64,000 nt of DNA from Janthinobacterium sp. LM6. GTDB lineage: Bacteria; Pseudomonadota; Gammaproteobacteria; Burkholderiales; Burkholderiaceae_D. The stretch covers positions 4,836,001 to 4,900,000 of the forward strand of contig NZ_CP019510.1 of the NCBI RefSeq assembly GCF_002002885.1, read 5' to 3'. Positions within the stretch are counted from its first letter, which is position 1. Every line of letters begins with the position of its first letter. Made by a program: the position numbers and the translations under genes. Of this stretch, positions 48,345 to 56,699 are shown one piece after another. Below the pieces are notes generated by a model. The model searched no databases and was not told the DNA's origin. It was given only the letters and a program-made list of their open reading frames with translations.

Positions 48345-48797
48345 AAACGGATGGCGGATCAAGTTGGCGTTGTAGTAGCGCGCATCGCCCGACACTTCCG
48401 CGCCAATCCAGTCGGGTTTCTCGAACGGCTGGTCTTCCGAGGCCAGTTCGATCTCCGCCACCACCAGGCCCGCGTTGGCGCCCAGGAACTCGTCGACTTC
48501 CCACACCATGCCCGCGTGCTCGATGCGGTGGCGGACCTTTTCGATCAGCGGCTGTTCGCACAGGCCGTCGAGCAGTTCGGCCGCGTCGGCCAGCGGGATC
48601 GGATACTCCCACTCGCCGCGCGTCGCGCCCACGTTCGCCCCCTTGATGGTCAGCATCGCCTGCTCGCCTTCAATGCGCACGCGCACCACGCGCTCGCGCG
48701 CGGACGACAAATACCCCTGGCGCAGCAGGACCGACTGACCCTGGCCGCGCCAGGCGTCGCCGGCAAGCAGAAATTTACGCTCGATCTCGATACCCAT
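48333..48797 (-). CDS. CYTH-domain phosphohydrolase
   Basis: A 154-residue single-domain CYTH protein with the ExExK signature at Glu4-Ile-Glu6-Arg-Lys8 (GIEIERKFL). Alternating charged residues lie in the tunnel strands (VRVRIEGEQAMLTIKG, EWEYPIPL, WEVDEF, VVAEIELASE). Bacterial CYTH enzymes hydrolyse triphosphates such as inorganic tripolyphosphate or thiamine triphosphate, and the exact substrate is open. The start at 48795-48797 is the first ATG of the frame; a TTG two codons upstream is less likely. It lies 12 bp after the M14 peptidase gene. Confidence 0.88.
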   Translation of the reverse strand: MGIEIERKFLLAGDAWRGQGQSVLLRQGYLSSARERVVRVRIEGEQAMLTIKGANVGATRGEWEYPIPLADAAELLDGLCEQPLIEKVRHRIEHAGMVWEVDEFLGANAGLVVAEIELASEDQPFEKPDWIGAEVSGDARYYNANLIRHPFSQW

Positions 48798-48809
48798 GAA
48801 CAACGCCGT

Positions 48810-49931
48810 TCAATCCAGCGACAGCAGGATAGGCTGCAGCATGGCTGCGCCCAGGGCCGCGCTGCGCGCGCCGTTCCAGCCGACGGCCGGATCCGGCAAG
48901 TCGGCGTTTTCCTTGAACGGCATTTCCAGGGTCAGCGCCAGGCAGCCGAAGTGGTGACCGATGTATTTCGATGCCAGAGTCAGCATGTCCGACTTGTACT
49001 TGCTGGCCGCATAGCCGAACTTGTCCTGGAAGTCGGGGCTGGCCTGCTTGTAGCGCTCGATGAAGGCCTTCTGGTGCGCCGCTTGCGCCGGCGTGAAGTT
49101 TTCCAGCATTTCGTTGCCGGCCACAAAGTTGTACGGCAGCGCTTCATCGCCGTGGATGTCGAAGAACATGTCGACGCCCGTTTCGTGGATCTTGCTTTTC
49201 ACGCACAGCACTTCCGGGCTGGACGCCAGCGATGGCGTCATCCATTCACGGTTCAGGTTGGCGCCTGCCGCATTCGTGCGCAGGTTGCCACGGATGGAGC
49301 CGTCCGGGTTCATGTTCGGCACGATGTGGAACACGGCGCGCTGCAAGAGCTTGCGCGCGATCGGGTTGGCGTCGTCCAGCAGCGAGTCGATCAAGCCTTC
49401 GACGAACCATTCGGCCATCGATTCGCCCGGATGCTGGCGCGCGATGACCCAGATTTTCTTTTCCGCTTGCGGATTGCCGATGGTCACCATGTTCATGTCG
49501 CGGCCGTCGACCGTGCTGCCCAGGTCGGACACGCGCGCCAGCGGATGCTCGGCCACTTCGCCCAGCAGGCGCAAATGGCGTTCCCACGAATACGGCTCGA
49601 AATACGCGTAGTACACGCTGTCGAGTTCCGGCGTGTGCGAAATCGTCATGACCTGGCCATCGAACGACGTCGGCACGCGGAACCAGTTTTCGCTGTCGTA
49701 GCTGGCCACGGCCTGGTAGTCTTCATAGCCGGCCGGATAGGTGGCCTGGCCCGCGTTCAGGAAACGCATCGTGCACGCCTGGCCGCGCGCGCCCTGCAGG
49801 CGGAAGTGGAACCACTGGTGGATGTCGGCGTGGCTATCCTTGCGCAAGTTCAGGTCGATGGCGCCGGCACTGGTGGCGTTCACCACGTCGATGGCGCCCG
49901 AGTCGAAGTTCTGGCTGATTTTAATGGTCAT
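48810..49931 (-). CDS. M14-family zinc carboxypeptidase (cytosolic-type)
   Basis: Metallocarboxypeptidase of 373 residues. An N-terminal beta-domain (about 1-120) precedes the catalytic domain, as in the CCP/AGTPBP1-like M14D group. Zinc ligands are His167 and Glu170 (RQHPGES) and His260 (FFDIHGDEALPYN), and the general base is Glu336 (LALTLEMPFKE). NPDGSIRGNLRTNAAGANLNREW provides the substrate-binding Arg/Asn. There is no signal peptide. It is probably cotranscribed with the CYTH gene. Confidence 0.92.
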   Translation of the reverse strand: MTIKISQNFDSGAIDVVNATSAGAIDLNLRKDSHADIHQWFHFRLQGARGQACTMRFLNAGQATYPAGYEDYQAVASYDSENWFRVPTSFDGQVMTISHTPELDSVYYAYFEPYSWERHLRLLGEVAEHPLARVSDLGSTVDGRDMNMVTIGNPQAEKKIWVIARQHPGESMAEWFVEGLIDSLLDDANPIARKLLQRAVFHIVPNMNPDGSIRGNLRTNAAGANLNREWMTPSLASSPEVLCVKSKIHETGVDMFFDIHGDEALPYNFVAGNEMLENFTPAQAAHQKAFIERYKQASPDFQDKFGYAASKYKSDMLTLASKYIGHHFGCLALTLEMPFKENADLPDPAVGWNGARSAALGAAMLQPILLSLD

Positions 49932-50233
49932 GTAATGATCCCGTCCGAATGTAAGTGTTCCGGCGTTGCCTCGTGGGCCAGCGCCGGCGCGCTAAAAAAC
50001 GCAGTGTAAGCTATTCCGCTATTTTCCGCCCTTTGGCACCGTTAGCAAAGCCTGGCCCGGCGTTTTATGCACCAATCCGGGGCATCGATGGAAAAGTGCC
50101 GGGCAAAAGCGCGAAAAATCGGTCAGCTGTTGCATCTACCGGACAAAAAACTGCTTTGTAACAGCGGCTGACACATTGGCGCCCGGCCGCCCCCCTATAA
50201 TTCTTGCTTTCATAGAGTCGCCAGGAAAGAGTC
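49932..50233. promoter_or_regulatory. Divergent region between the M14 and TetR genes
   Basis: A 302-bp gap with promoters reading both ways. A consensus -10 box TATAAT lies at 50196-50201, 33 bp upstream of the TetR GTG; the matching -35 is unclear. No gene or repeat is visible. Confidence 0.4.
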
Positions 50234-50896
50234 GTGGACAAGAAGTTAACTAACATCCAGGAAAGAAAGTTACGCGAGGCTCAGGCGCGGCGCGAGCACA
50301 TCATCGACGTCGTCAAGGATCTCATCAAGAAGGGCGGCGCGCGCGCCGTCTCCATCCGCAAGGTAGCCGAGGCGGCCGGTTTTTCCACCACCGTCGTGTA
50401 CGCCCTGTTCCGCGACAAGGCCACCCTGATCGCCCAGGCCATGGACAAGGATTTGCTGGAACTGGTGCGCGCCATGCGCACGGCGTGCGCCAGCAGCATT
50501 GACCCGTGGGAACGCATCGCCCTGGTCGGCCGCGCCTACATTGAATACGGTTTCCAGCATCCGGACGAGTATTCGCTGATCTTCATGGAGTTGCGGCCGC
50601 ACGCGGAAGTCGACGCCGTCGAGGTCGAACACGGCAATATCGAGCAGGATCCGTACGCGTATGCGCTGCACCTGTTTACCGAACTGGCGCAATCGGGCCA
50701 GGTGCGCCAGGACGAGCCGGCGCTGCACACGATGACGCAAATCTTCTGGCAATCGCTGCACGGCCTCGTGTCGCTGCGCATCGTCATGGATGCGGGCGAC
50801 CCGTGGACACCGCACCCGGAAATGAACGCACATATCGACGACCTGCTGGCCGTCGTCACGGCAGGCATCCGCCTGCGCTTTGCACCGCCCTCGTGA
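50234..50896 (+). CDS. TetR/AcrR-family regulator
   Basis: A 220-residue repressor-type protein. The TetR HTH spans about residues 20-70 (IIDVVKDLIKKGGARAVSIRKVAEAAGFSTTVVYALFRDKATLIAQ). A C-terminal TetR_C-type dimerisation/ligand domain follows, with YGFQHPDEYSLIFMELRPH. Translation starts at GTG 50234-50236, preceded by AGGAAAG. It is divergent from the M14/CYTH pair, the natural candidate target. The ligand is unknown. Confidence 0.9.
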   Translation: MDKKLTNIQERKLREAQARREHIIDVVKDLIKKGGARAVSIRKVAEAAGFSTTVVYALFRDKATLIAQAMDKDLLELVRAMRTACASSIDPWERIALVGRAYIEYGFQHPDEYSLIFMELRPHAEVDAVEVEHGNIEQDPYAYALHLFTELAQSGQVRQDEPALHTMTQIFWQSLHGLVSLRIVMDAGDPWTPHPEMNAHIDDLLAVVTAGIRLRFAPPS

Positions 50897-50992
50897 CGTT
50901 TGATCCAGCGCAAACCATCGCGGCGCCAAAAGCGGACAGTGGGGTGACGCCGCCTGCGCTGGTGCAGTGCGGCCCGCGCGAAGGAGTGCGAG

Positions 50993-51364
50993 ATGAACGA
51001 TGCCTATGCCACGGACCGGCTTGACAAACAGCAAAGCGCGAACAATGCTGTACGGATGGAAGCGCGCCTGACAAAACTGGAAACGGACCGGGAACATGAC
51101 CGGCAATGGTTCAAGACCCTGGAACAGCGGCTTGGCGAGGGCCTCGACAAGGTGCGCACGGAGTTGCGCGACGAATCGCAATTGCTGCGCGCCGACCTGA
51201 CGCAATTTCGCGGCGACCTGCGCGGCGACTGTCACGCCTTGCGCACGGAACTGGGCGACATCCGCAAGCACATGCATACCCACTTCCTGTGGTTCATGGG
51301 CATCCAGGCCACCACCACGTTTGCCCTGCTGGGCTTGGGCGCCAAGGCGCTGCATATGTATTGA
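50993..51364 (+). CDS. Small coiled-coil protein with C-terminal membrane anchor
   Basis: A 123-residue protein. Residues 15-95 form a charged coiled coil (VRMEARLTKLETDREHDRQWFKTLEQRL...). A single C-terminal hydrophobic segment follows (HFLWFMGIQATTTFALLGLGAKAL). This resembles small tail-anchored coiled-coil proteins of unknown role. GAAGGAG precedes the ATG. It is 96 bp after the TetR gene on the same strand. Confidence 0.75.
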   Translation: MNDAYATDRLDKQQSANNAVRMEARLTKLETDREHDRQWFKTLEQRLGEGLDKVRTELRDESQLLRADLTQFRGDLRGDCHALRTELGDIRKHMHTHFLWFMGIQATTTFALLGLGAKALHMY

Positions 51365-51425
51365 ATAGTGAAAAAGGCAGGCGCGGTGCTGCACCGCCCT
51401 GCCCTGTGTTTGCGCTGACGCAAAC

Positions 51426-52922
51426 TTACTGCGCTGCCAGCATGCTCTGCGTTTCCTGGTAACGCGTATGCCACGACAGCGCCTGCTCCAGCATGTGCGG
51501 CGTATTGCCGCCGCGCTGGCATGCCGCGTCATAATACGCACGCAGTTGCGCGCGGTAGTCGGGGTGCGTGCAGCGCTCGATGATCAGCGGCGCCCGTTCC
51601 CGCGGCGCCAGGCCGCGCAAGTCCGCATAGCCCCACTCCGTCACCAGCACGTCGACGTCGTGTTCCGTATGGTCCACATGCGAGACCATCGGCACGACGC
51701 TGGAAATGCGTCCGCCCTTGGCCGCCGATTTCGACACGAACATCGACACTTGCCCATTGCGCGCGAAGTCGCCCGAGCCGCCGATGCCGTTCATCATGTG
51801 CGTACCGCACACATGCGTGGAATTGACGTTGCCGTAAATATCGAACTCGAGCGCCGTGTTCAGGGCGATGATGCCCAGGCGGCGCACGATTTCCGGGTGG
51901 TTGCTGATCTCTTGCGGGCGCAGCACGATTTTCGAGCGGTAATGGTCGATATTGTCCATCAGCTTTTGATGCACGGCGGCCGACAGGGTGATCGACGAGG
52001 CCGAGGCAAACGCCAGCTGGCCCGAGTCGAGCAACTCGATGGCGCTGTCCTGCAGCACTTCCGAATACATCGTCATATTGCGGAAAGGCGAGCCGATCAG
52101 GCCATGCAGCACGGCGTTGGCGATGGTGCCGATGCCCGCCTGCAGGGGCAGCAATTCCGGGCCCATGCGTCCGGCCGCCACTTCGCCCTCCAGGAAGGCG
52201 ATCACGTGGCCGGCGATCGCCTGCGTTTCCGCGTCGGGCGGCAAGGCGTTCGACGGGCTGTCGGGGCTGTCCGTGATGACGATGGCGGCGATGCGGGCCG
52301 GGTCGATGGCGATGGCCGTGCTGCCCAGACGCTGGTCGACGCGCGTGAGGGGTATCGGTTCGCGGCCCGGCAAGGTTTGCGGAATATAGATGTCGTGCAA
52401 GCCTTCCAGCGCCAGCGGCGTGGACAAGTTGATCTCGATGATGACTTGGGTGGCCTGCTGGGCGAACGCCGCGGAGTTGCCCACTGACATGGTCGGGATG
52501 ATGGCGCCGGCCGCCGTAATGGCCGTCGCTTCGATGACGGCGATGTCGACGGCCGCCAGGTTGCCCGAGCGCAGCTGCTCGGCCGTTTCCGACAGATGCT
52601 GGTCGATGAACATGACTTCGCCGCTGTTGATCTTGCCGCGCAGCACAGGGTCGACCTGGAACGGCATGCGGCGCGCCAGCACGCCCGCTTCGGCCATCAA
52701 GCCGTCGCTGCCATTGCCCAGCGAAGCGCCCGTGATCAGGGTCAGGCTCAACGGGTCTTGCAGGGCGCGCGCGGCCAGCGCGCGCGGCAGGGCCTTGGCG
52801 TCGCCGGCACGGGTAAAGCCGCTCATGCCGACACGCATGCCGTTGTGGAACAATTTGGCTGCCTCATCGGCGCTCATGATTTTGCTGAGCAAGCCTGGGT
52901 GGCGGATACGGTCCTCGTACAT
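51426..52922 (-). CDS. Acetyl-CoA hydrolase/succinate-acetate CoA-transferase family
   Basis: Class I CoA-transferase of the AarC/Ach1/Cat1 group, 498 residues. The glutamate that forms the glutamyl-CoA intermediate is expected at Glu288 (MYSEVLQD), and GIGTIANAVL at 263-272 and GIGGSGDFARNGQVSMFVSK are also typical. It may move CoA between succinyl-CoA and acetate or detoxify acetyl-CoA; sequence alone does not decide. The start at 52920-52922 (MYEDRIRHP) has AGGAGC eight bases upstream. It faces a LysR gene that probably controls it. Confidence 0.92.
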   Translation of the reverse strand: MYEDRIRHPGLLSKIMSADEAAKLFHNGMRVGMSGFTRAGDAKALPRALAARALQDPLSLTLITGASLGNGSDGLMAEAGVLARRMPFQVDPVLRGKINSGEVMFIDQHLSETAEQLRSGNLAAVDIAVIEATAITAAGAIIPTMSVGNSAAFAQQATQVIIEINLSTPLALEGLHDIYIPQTLPGREPIPLTRVDQRLGSTAIAIDPARIAAIVITDSPDSPSNALPPDAETQAIAGHVIAFLEGEVAAGRMGPELLPLQAGIGTIANAVLHGLIGSPFRNMTMYSEVLQDSAIELLDSGQLAFASASSITLSAAVHQKLMDNIDHYRSKIVLRPQEISNHPEIVRRLGIIALNTALEFDIYGNVNSTHVCGTHMMNGIGGSGDFARNGQVSMFVSKSAAKGGRISSVVPMVSHVDHTEHDVDVLVTEWGYADLRGLAPRERAPLIIERCTHPDYRAQLRAYYDAACQRGGNTPHMLEQALSWHTRYQETQSMLAAQ

Positions 52923-53082
52923 CGTGATGCTCCTGATATTCTTAATATTCTCAAACTGGATGGCTGTCATACACCAACCCCATAAGTGGATTCAGTATAA
53001 AATCCCGCTTACATGCATGGCATGAATTAATTTCGCCACATCCAGTCGATATTTTCATGCCGCGCCACTGCCGAGCACCCTC

Positions 53083-53976
53083 TTGGATATCCGTTCCCTG
53101 CGCTATTTCGTCGAAACCGTGCGCCTGTCGAGCTTTACGCAGGCTGCGGAATCGCTGCACCTGACCCAGTCCACCATCAGCAAGATGGTGCGCCAACTGG
53201 AAGACGAGGTGGGCGCACAATTGCTCGTGCGCGACGGGCGCAAGCTGACCCTGACGGACACGGGCCGCATCGTCTACCAGCATGGCCAGGAAATGCTGGC
53301 CAATATGCGCCAGCTGACCCTGGAAGTGCGCGACACCCAGGCCTTGCAGCGCGGCAGCCTGACGGTGGGCATCCCACCCATGATCAATGTGCTGTTTACG
53401 CCGGTACTAAAGGCCTTCCGCGCGCGGTATCCGCACATCAGCCTGACCCTGCAGGAAGACACGGGCCAGCAGATCGAGCGCAAGGTGGCGGCCGGCGAGC
53501 TGGAAATCGGCATGACGGTGCTGCCGGCCGACCCGGAACTCGACCTCGTGGCCGTGGAAGTGGCCAACTACCCGATCTGGGCCCTGGCCGAGCCGGGCAC
53601 GTTCCAGAAAAACCGCACGACGCTGCCCTTCAAGGCGCTGGCCGAGCTGCCGCTGGTATTACTCAAGGATGATTTCGCCCTCACGCGCAGCCTGCGCCAA
53701 CATTTCGCGCAAGCGGGCTTCACGCCGACGATTACGGCGCAGAGCGGCCAGTGGGACTGGCTGGTGGCGATGGCGTCAGCGGGCCTGGGCGTGGCCCTGT
53801 TGCCCGAGCCGTTCATCCACCGCCTGGCCGGCGAGCCGTTGGAGGCGGTGCGCATCGTCGAGCCGGAGGTGGCGTGGCAGGTGGCGCACGTCTGGAGCGG
53901 GCGCTACCTGTCGCACGCGGCGCGCGCCTGGCTCGAGGTGTGCCAGGACGTGCTGGGCACGCCGTTCGCGCACTGA
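53083..53976 (+). CDS. LysR-family regulator facing the CoA-transferase gene
   Basis: A 297-residue LysR regulator. The HTH at 1-60 (RYFVETVRLSSFTQAAESLHLTQSTISKMVRQLED) and an effector domain (90-290) are clear, and the type resembles CidR/CynR-like proteins. The start is TTG at 53083-53085, the only sensible position for the MDIRSLRYF start. The divergent arrangement with 160 bp between starts is the classical layout for LysR control of a neighbour. Confidence 0.9.
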   Translation: MDIRSLRYFVETVRLSSFTQAAESLHLTQSTISKMVRQLEDEVGAQLLVRDGRKLTLTDTGRIVYQHGQEMLANMRQLTLEVRDTQALQRGSLTVGIPPMINVLFTPVLKAFRARYPHISLTLQEDTGQQIERKVAAGELEIGMTVLPADPELDLVAVEVANYPIWALAEPGTFQKNRTTLPFKALAELPLVLLKDDFALTRSLRQHFAQAGFTPTITAQSGQWDWLVAMASAGLGVALLPEPFIHRLAGEPLEAVRIVEPEVAWQVAHVWSGRYLSHAARAWLEVCQDVLGTPFAH

Positions 53977-53982
53977 CGTAAA

Positions 53983-54008
53983 AAAAGGGTGGCCGAGGCC
54001 ACCCTTTT
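53983..54008. terminator. Bidirectional intrinsic terminator
   Basis: AAAAGGGTGGCC (53983-53994) pairs with GGCCACCCTTTT (53997-54008). It lies between the LysR gene and the convergent sugar permease gene. Confidence 0.9.
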
Positions 54009-54028
54009 GATTGATCGCGCCACCTTGC

Positions 54029-55333
54029 TTATTTGGCAGCGTCGTCCTTGTACATGCTGGCGTACTTCCAGCCGAAGTACAGAATGAAGGTGTAGCACAG
54101 GGCCGGCACGAGGAAGGACAGCTGCAGGTTGATGTGGTCGGCCAGGAAGCCCTGGATGAACGGCACGATGGCGCCGCCGACGATGGCCATGCACAGGATG
54201 CCCGAACCTTGACCCGTTTGCGCGCCCAGCTTGTTCAGCGCCATGCTGAAGATGGTCGGGAACATGATGGAGTTGAACAGGCCGACGGCGATCAATGCCC
54301 ACATGGCCGTATGACCGCTGGAGAACACGGCGACAAGGATCAGCGCGATGACGACGGCGGCGTTGAAGGCCAGCGTCTTGCCCGGGCTGACATAGCGCAT
54401 CACGGCAAAGCCGACGAAGCGGCCCAGCATGGCGCCACCCCAGTAATAGCTGACGAAATAGGCGGCGTCAGCGTGGCTGAGGCCCGCGATATGGCTCTCG
54501 CCCAGGAAGTTGATCAGGAAGCTGCCGATGCTGACTTCACCGCCCACGTACAGGAAGATGGCCAGCGCGCCCAGCACCAGGTGGCGGTGCGACCAGATCG
54601 AGACCTTGTTGCCGTCCTGCGCCAGGGCGGCCGCATCGTCCGCATGCGAAATCTTCGGCAGTTTGGCCAGCGCGAACAGCACGGCCAGGATCACCAGGGT
54701 GGCGGCCAGCACCAGGTACGGGCCTTGCACGGAAGCGGCTTCCTTGGCGCGGTACGCCAGTTGCTCGGCTGCCGGCAGCAGGTCGAACTGCTGCACCGTC
54801 AGCACGGTGCCCGACAAGATCAGCATGCCGCCCAAGGCCGGCGCCACGGTGGTGCCCAGCGCATTGAACGCTTGCGTCAGGGTCAAGCGGCTCGACGCCG
54901 TCTGCGGGTCGCCCAGTTCCGTCACGTACGGGTTGGCCGCCACCTGCAGCACGGTGATGCCGGCCGCCAGGATGAAGAAGGACAGCAGGAACAGCGCATA
55001 GCTGCCGGTGGACGCCGGGTAGAACATGGCGCAGCCGGCGGCAGCGATCAGCAAGCCGGCGACGACGCCGCGCTGGTAGCCGATTTTCTTGATCAGCATG
55101 CCGGCCGGCAACGAAACGATGGCGTAGGCGCCAAAGAAGCAGAACTGCACCAGCATCGCCTGGACATAGGTCAAGGTGTAGATCGAGCGCAGATGGGGAA
55201 TCAGCACATCATTGAGCGAGGTCAGCAATCCCCACATGAAAAACAGTACCGTGACAATGATCAGGGCGCCTGTATTGTTTTGCGTGCCGGCCTGTACGGA
55301 CTGGATGCCCTGGCCTTGCTTTACGTATTCCAT
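54029..55333 (-). CDS. Sugar MFS permease, FucP/GluP/NagP family
   Basis: A 434-residue, 12-helix proton symporter of the fucose/glucose/galactose permease family. Typical segments are FFMWGLLTSLNDVLIPHLRSIYTL and LQVAANPYVTELGDPQTASSRLTLTQAFNALGTTVAPALGG. Family members carry L-fucose, glucose/galactose or N-acetylglucosamine. I use the ATG at 55331-55333 (MEYVKQGQ), preceded by GGAGAAGG. A LacI-type operator sits just upstream, so repression by a LacI regulator encoded elsewhere is likely. A GlcNAc role would suit the chitinase in this window but is inference. Confidence 0.9.
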   Translation of the reverse strand: MEYVKQGQGIQSVQAGTQNNTGALIIVTVLFFMWGLLTSLNDVLIPHLRSIYTLTYVQAMLVQFCFFGAYAIVSLPAGMLIKKIGYQRGVVAGLLIAAAGCAMFYPASTGSYALFLLSFFILAAGITVLQVAANPYVTELGDPQTASSRLTLTQAFNALGTTVAPALGGMLILSGTVLTVQQFDLLPAAEQLAYRAKEAASVQGPYLVLAATLVILAVLFALAKLPKISHADDAAALAQDGNKVSIWSHRHLVLGALAIFLYVGGEVSIGSFLINFLGESHIAGLSHADAAYFVSYYWGGAMLGRFVGFAVMRYVSPGKTLAFNAAVVIALILVAVFSSGHTAMWALIAVGLFNSIMFPTIFSMALNKLGAQTGQGSGILCMAIVGGAIVPFIQGFLADHINLQLSFLVPALCYTFILYFGWKYASMYKDDAAK

Positions 55334-55374
55334 ACCTTCTCCATTTTTCAATTCCAAGTTGATCGCGCCAGGCA

Positions 55375-55388
55375 TGGAAGCGTTTCCA
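55375..55388. promoter_or_regulatory. LacI-family operator upstream of the sugar permease
   Basis: TGGAAGCGTTTCCA is a near-perfect palindrome around the central CG typical of LacI/GalR-family operators. It lies 42 bp before the permease ATG, in a promoter-proximal position. Confidence 0.65.
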
Positions 55389-55768
55389 CCCGGGCAGCAC
55401 CAGGACGCGCAAGCGCCACGCAGATATCAGCGTGGGCCATGACTGCCATCAGCGATGCGGGACAGGCATGGCATCTCGCGCGTGCGGCAGGCGCACGGCC
55501 GACCGTTTCTCGTCAGAACGATGTCTTGTGGGCGCGGCACGCCTGCGGGCTGCGTCTGAAAACAACATCCAGGACAAAAACGTCTTGTAGTAAAACTACG
55601 ATCCTGCGCCGGCATTATGCCTTAAAGCCCCGTATTGCGCAGCTTTCCCGCCTGTTATCTGAAAAATGAATAGCTGACATTTGAAATCAAAAGTAGCCTT
55701 ATAACTTGGAATCGTTATACTTATATTGCAGTGCAGCACAACGCGGCACGCCACTCAAGGAGTCTGCC
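55389..55768. other. Intergenic gap with a TAGTAAAACTA palindrome
   Basis: No gene is supported in this 380-bp gap. It holds the perfect inverted repeat GTAGT-AAA-ACTAC at 55587-55599. The core TAGTAAAACTA recurs in inverted form at 56671-56681. Confidence 0.5.
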
Positions 55769-56002
55769 ATGTCTACCGCATTTACCTACCACACTACGCA
55801 AAACAGCAATATCGTCGCCACCCTGGTCCACGCCGCCAAGCGCGTCGGTGCCTGGCTGAACCAAAGCAGCGACCGCCGCGAACGCGCCTACGAAGAAGCC
55901 TACCTGGCCGAATCGACCGACCGCTACGATCTGGAATACCGCATGCGCGAACTGGCCCGTGCCAACCCGCAGCCCACCTGGATGAGCGGCCTGAGCCGTT
56001 AA
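55769..56002 (+). CDS. Small DUF3563-like protein
   Basis: A 77-residue protein with an amphipathic helix (IVATLVHAAKRVGAWLNQSS) and a charged C-terminal half (DRRERAYEEAYLAESTDRYDLEYRMRELARA) resembling DUF3563 proteins, which are short and of unknown function. AAGGAG precedes the ATG at 55769-55771. It is transcribed alone, with an FMN reductase gene 111 bp downstream. Confidence 0.7.
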   Translation: MSTAFTYHTTQNSNIVATLVHAAKRVGAWLNQSSDRRERAYEEAYLAESTDRYDLEYRMRELARANPQPTWMSGLSR

Positions 56003-56113
56003 GAGTGCCGCAGTACCCGGTCACTCATTGCAGCCCATCATAGGCTGTTGCAACATCGATAGCACCATCCTGCTCGCCTTGCGCTTGAGCACAGGATGGG
56101 CTATACAGGCGGG

Positions 56114-56641
56114 ATGCAAACGCCCATCACCATCCTCGCCATCGCCGGCAGCCTGCGCGCCGCCTCGCTGAACACCGCCCTGCTGCGCGCCATCGCCCGG
56201 CTTGCCCCCGCGCCATTCGACATTCGCATCTATCCGGGACTCGGTGAGCTGCCCCTGTTCAATCCAGACCTCGACGCCGACAGCCTGCCGGCCGTGACGG
56301 GTCTGCGCGACGCCATCCTGGCGGCCGACGTGCTGCTGCTCGCCAGCCCCGAGTACGCGCACGGCGTGAGCGGCCCCATGAAGAATGCGCTGGACTGGAT
56401 GGTGGGAAATGAATCGTTCATCGACAAGCCGCTGGTGCTGCTGAACGCCTCGCCGCGCGCCACGCATGCGCAGGCGGCGTTGCGCGAAACGGTGCGCACC
56501 ATGTCGGCGCGCCTGATCGACGAGGCCTGCATCAGCCTGCCCCTGCTGGGGTCGGGTCTCGACGCGGACGGCATCGCCGCTGACCCGGCATTGCGCCGGG
56601 CCCTGCTCGATATGTTGCAGTGCATCAGGTCATTTTCATGA
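56114..56641 (+). CDS. NADPH-dependent FMN reductase family protein
   Basis: Flavodoxin-like fold protein of 175 residues. The FMN phosphate loop is AIAGSLRAASLNTALLRA near the N-terminus, and the isoalloxazine loop is SPEYAHGVSGPMKNALDWMVG. Members reduce FMN, quinones, chromate or azo compounds; the substrate is unknown here. The frame opens at 56096, but the ATG at 56114 (MQTPITILAIAGS) gives the normal family start with GGCGGG just before it. Confidence 0.88.
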   Translation: MQTPITILAIAGSLRAASLNTALLRAIARLAPAPFDIRIYPGLGELPLFNPDLDADSLPAVTGLRDAILAADVLLLASPEYAHGVSGPMKNALDWMVGNESFIDKPLVLLNASPRATHAQAALRETVRTMSARLIDEACISLPLLGSGLDADGIAADPALRRALLDMLQCIRSFS

Positions 56642-56670
56642 CCATCTGCACGTTTTACTATCAATTCATC

Positions 56671-56681
56671 TAGTTTTACTA
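56671..56681. promoter_or_regulatory. Inverted copy of the TAGTAAAACTA motif
   Basis: TAGT-TTT-ACTA is a perfect inverted repeat and the reverse complement of the core at 55588-55598. It lies between the convergent ends of the FMN reductase and lldP genes. Confidence 0.4.
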
Positions 56682-56699
56682 CGTACTTCTACGGATCGC

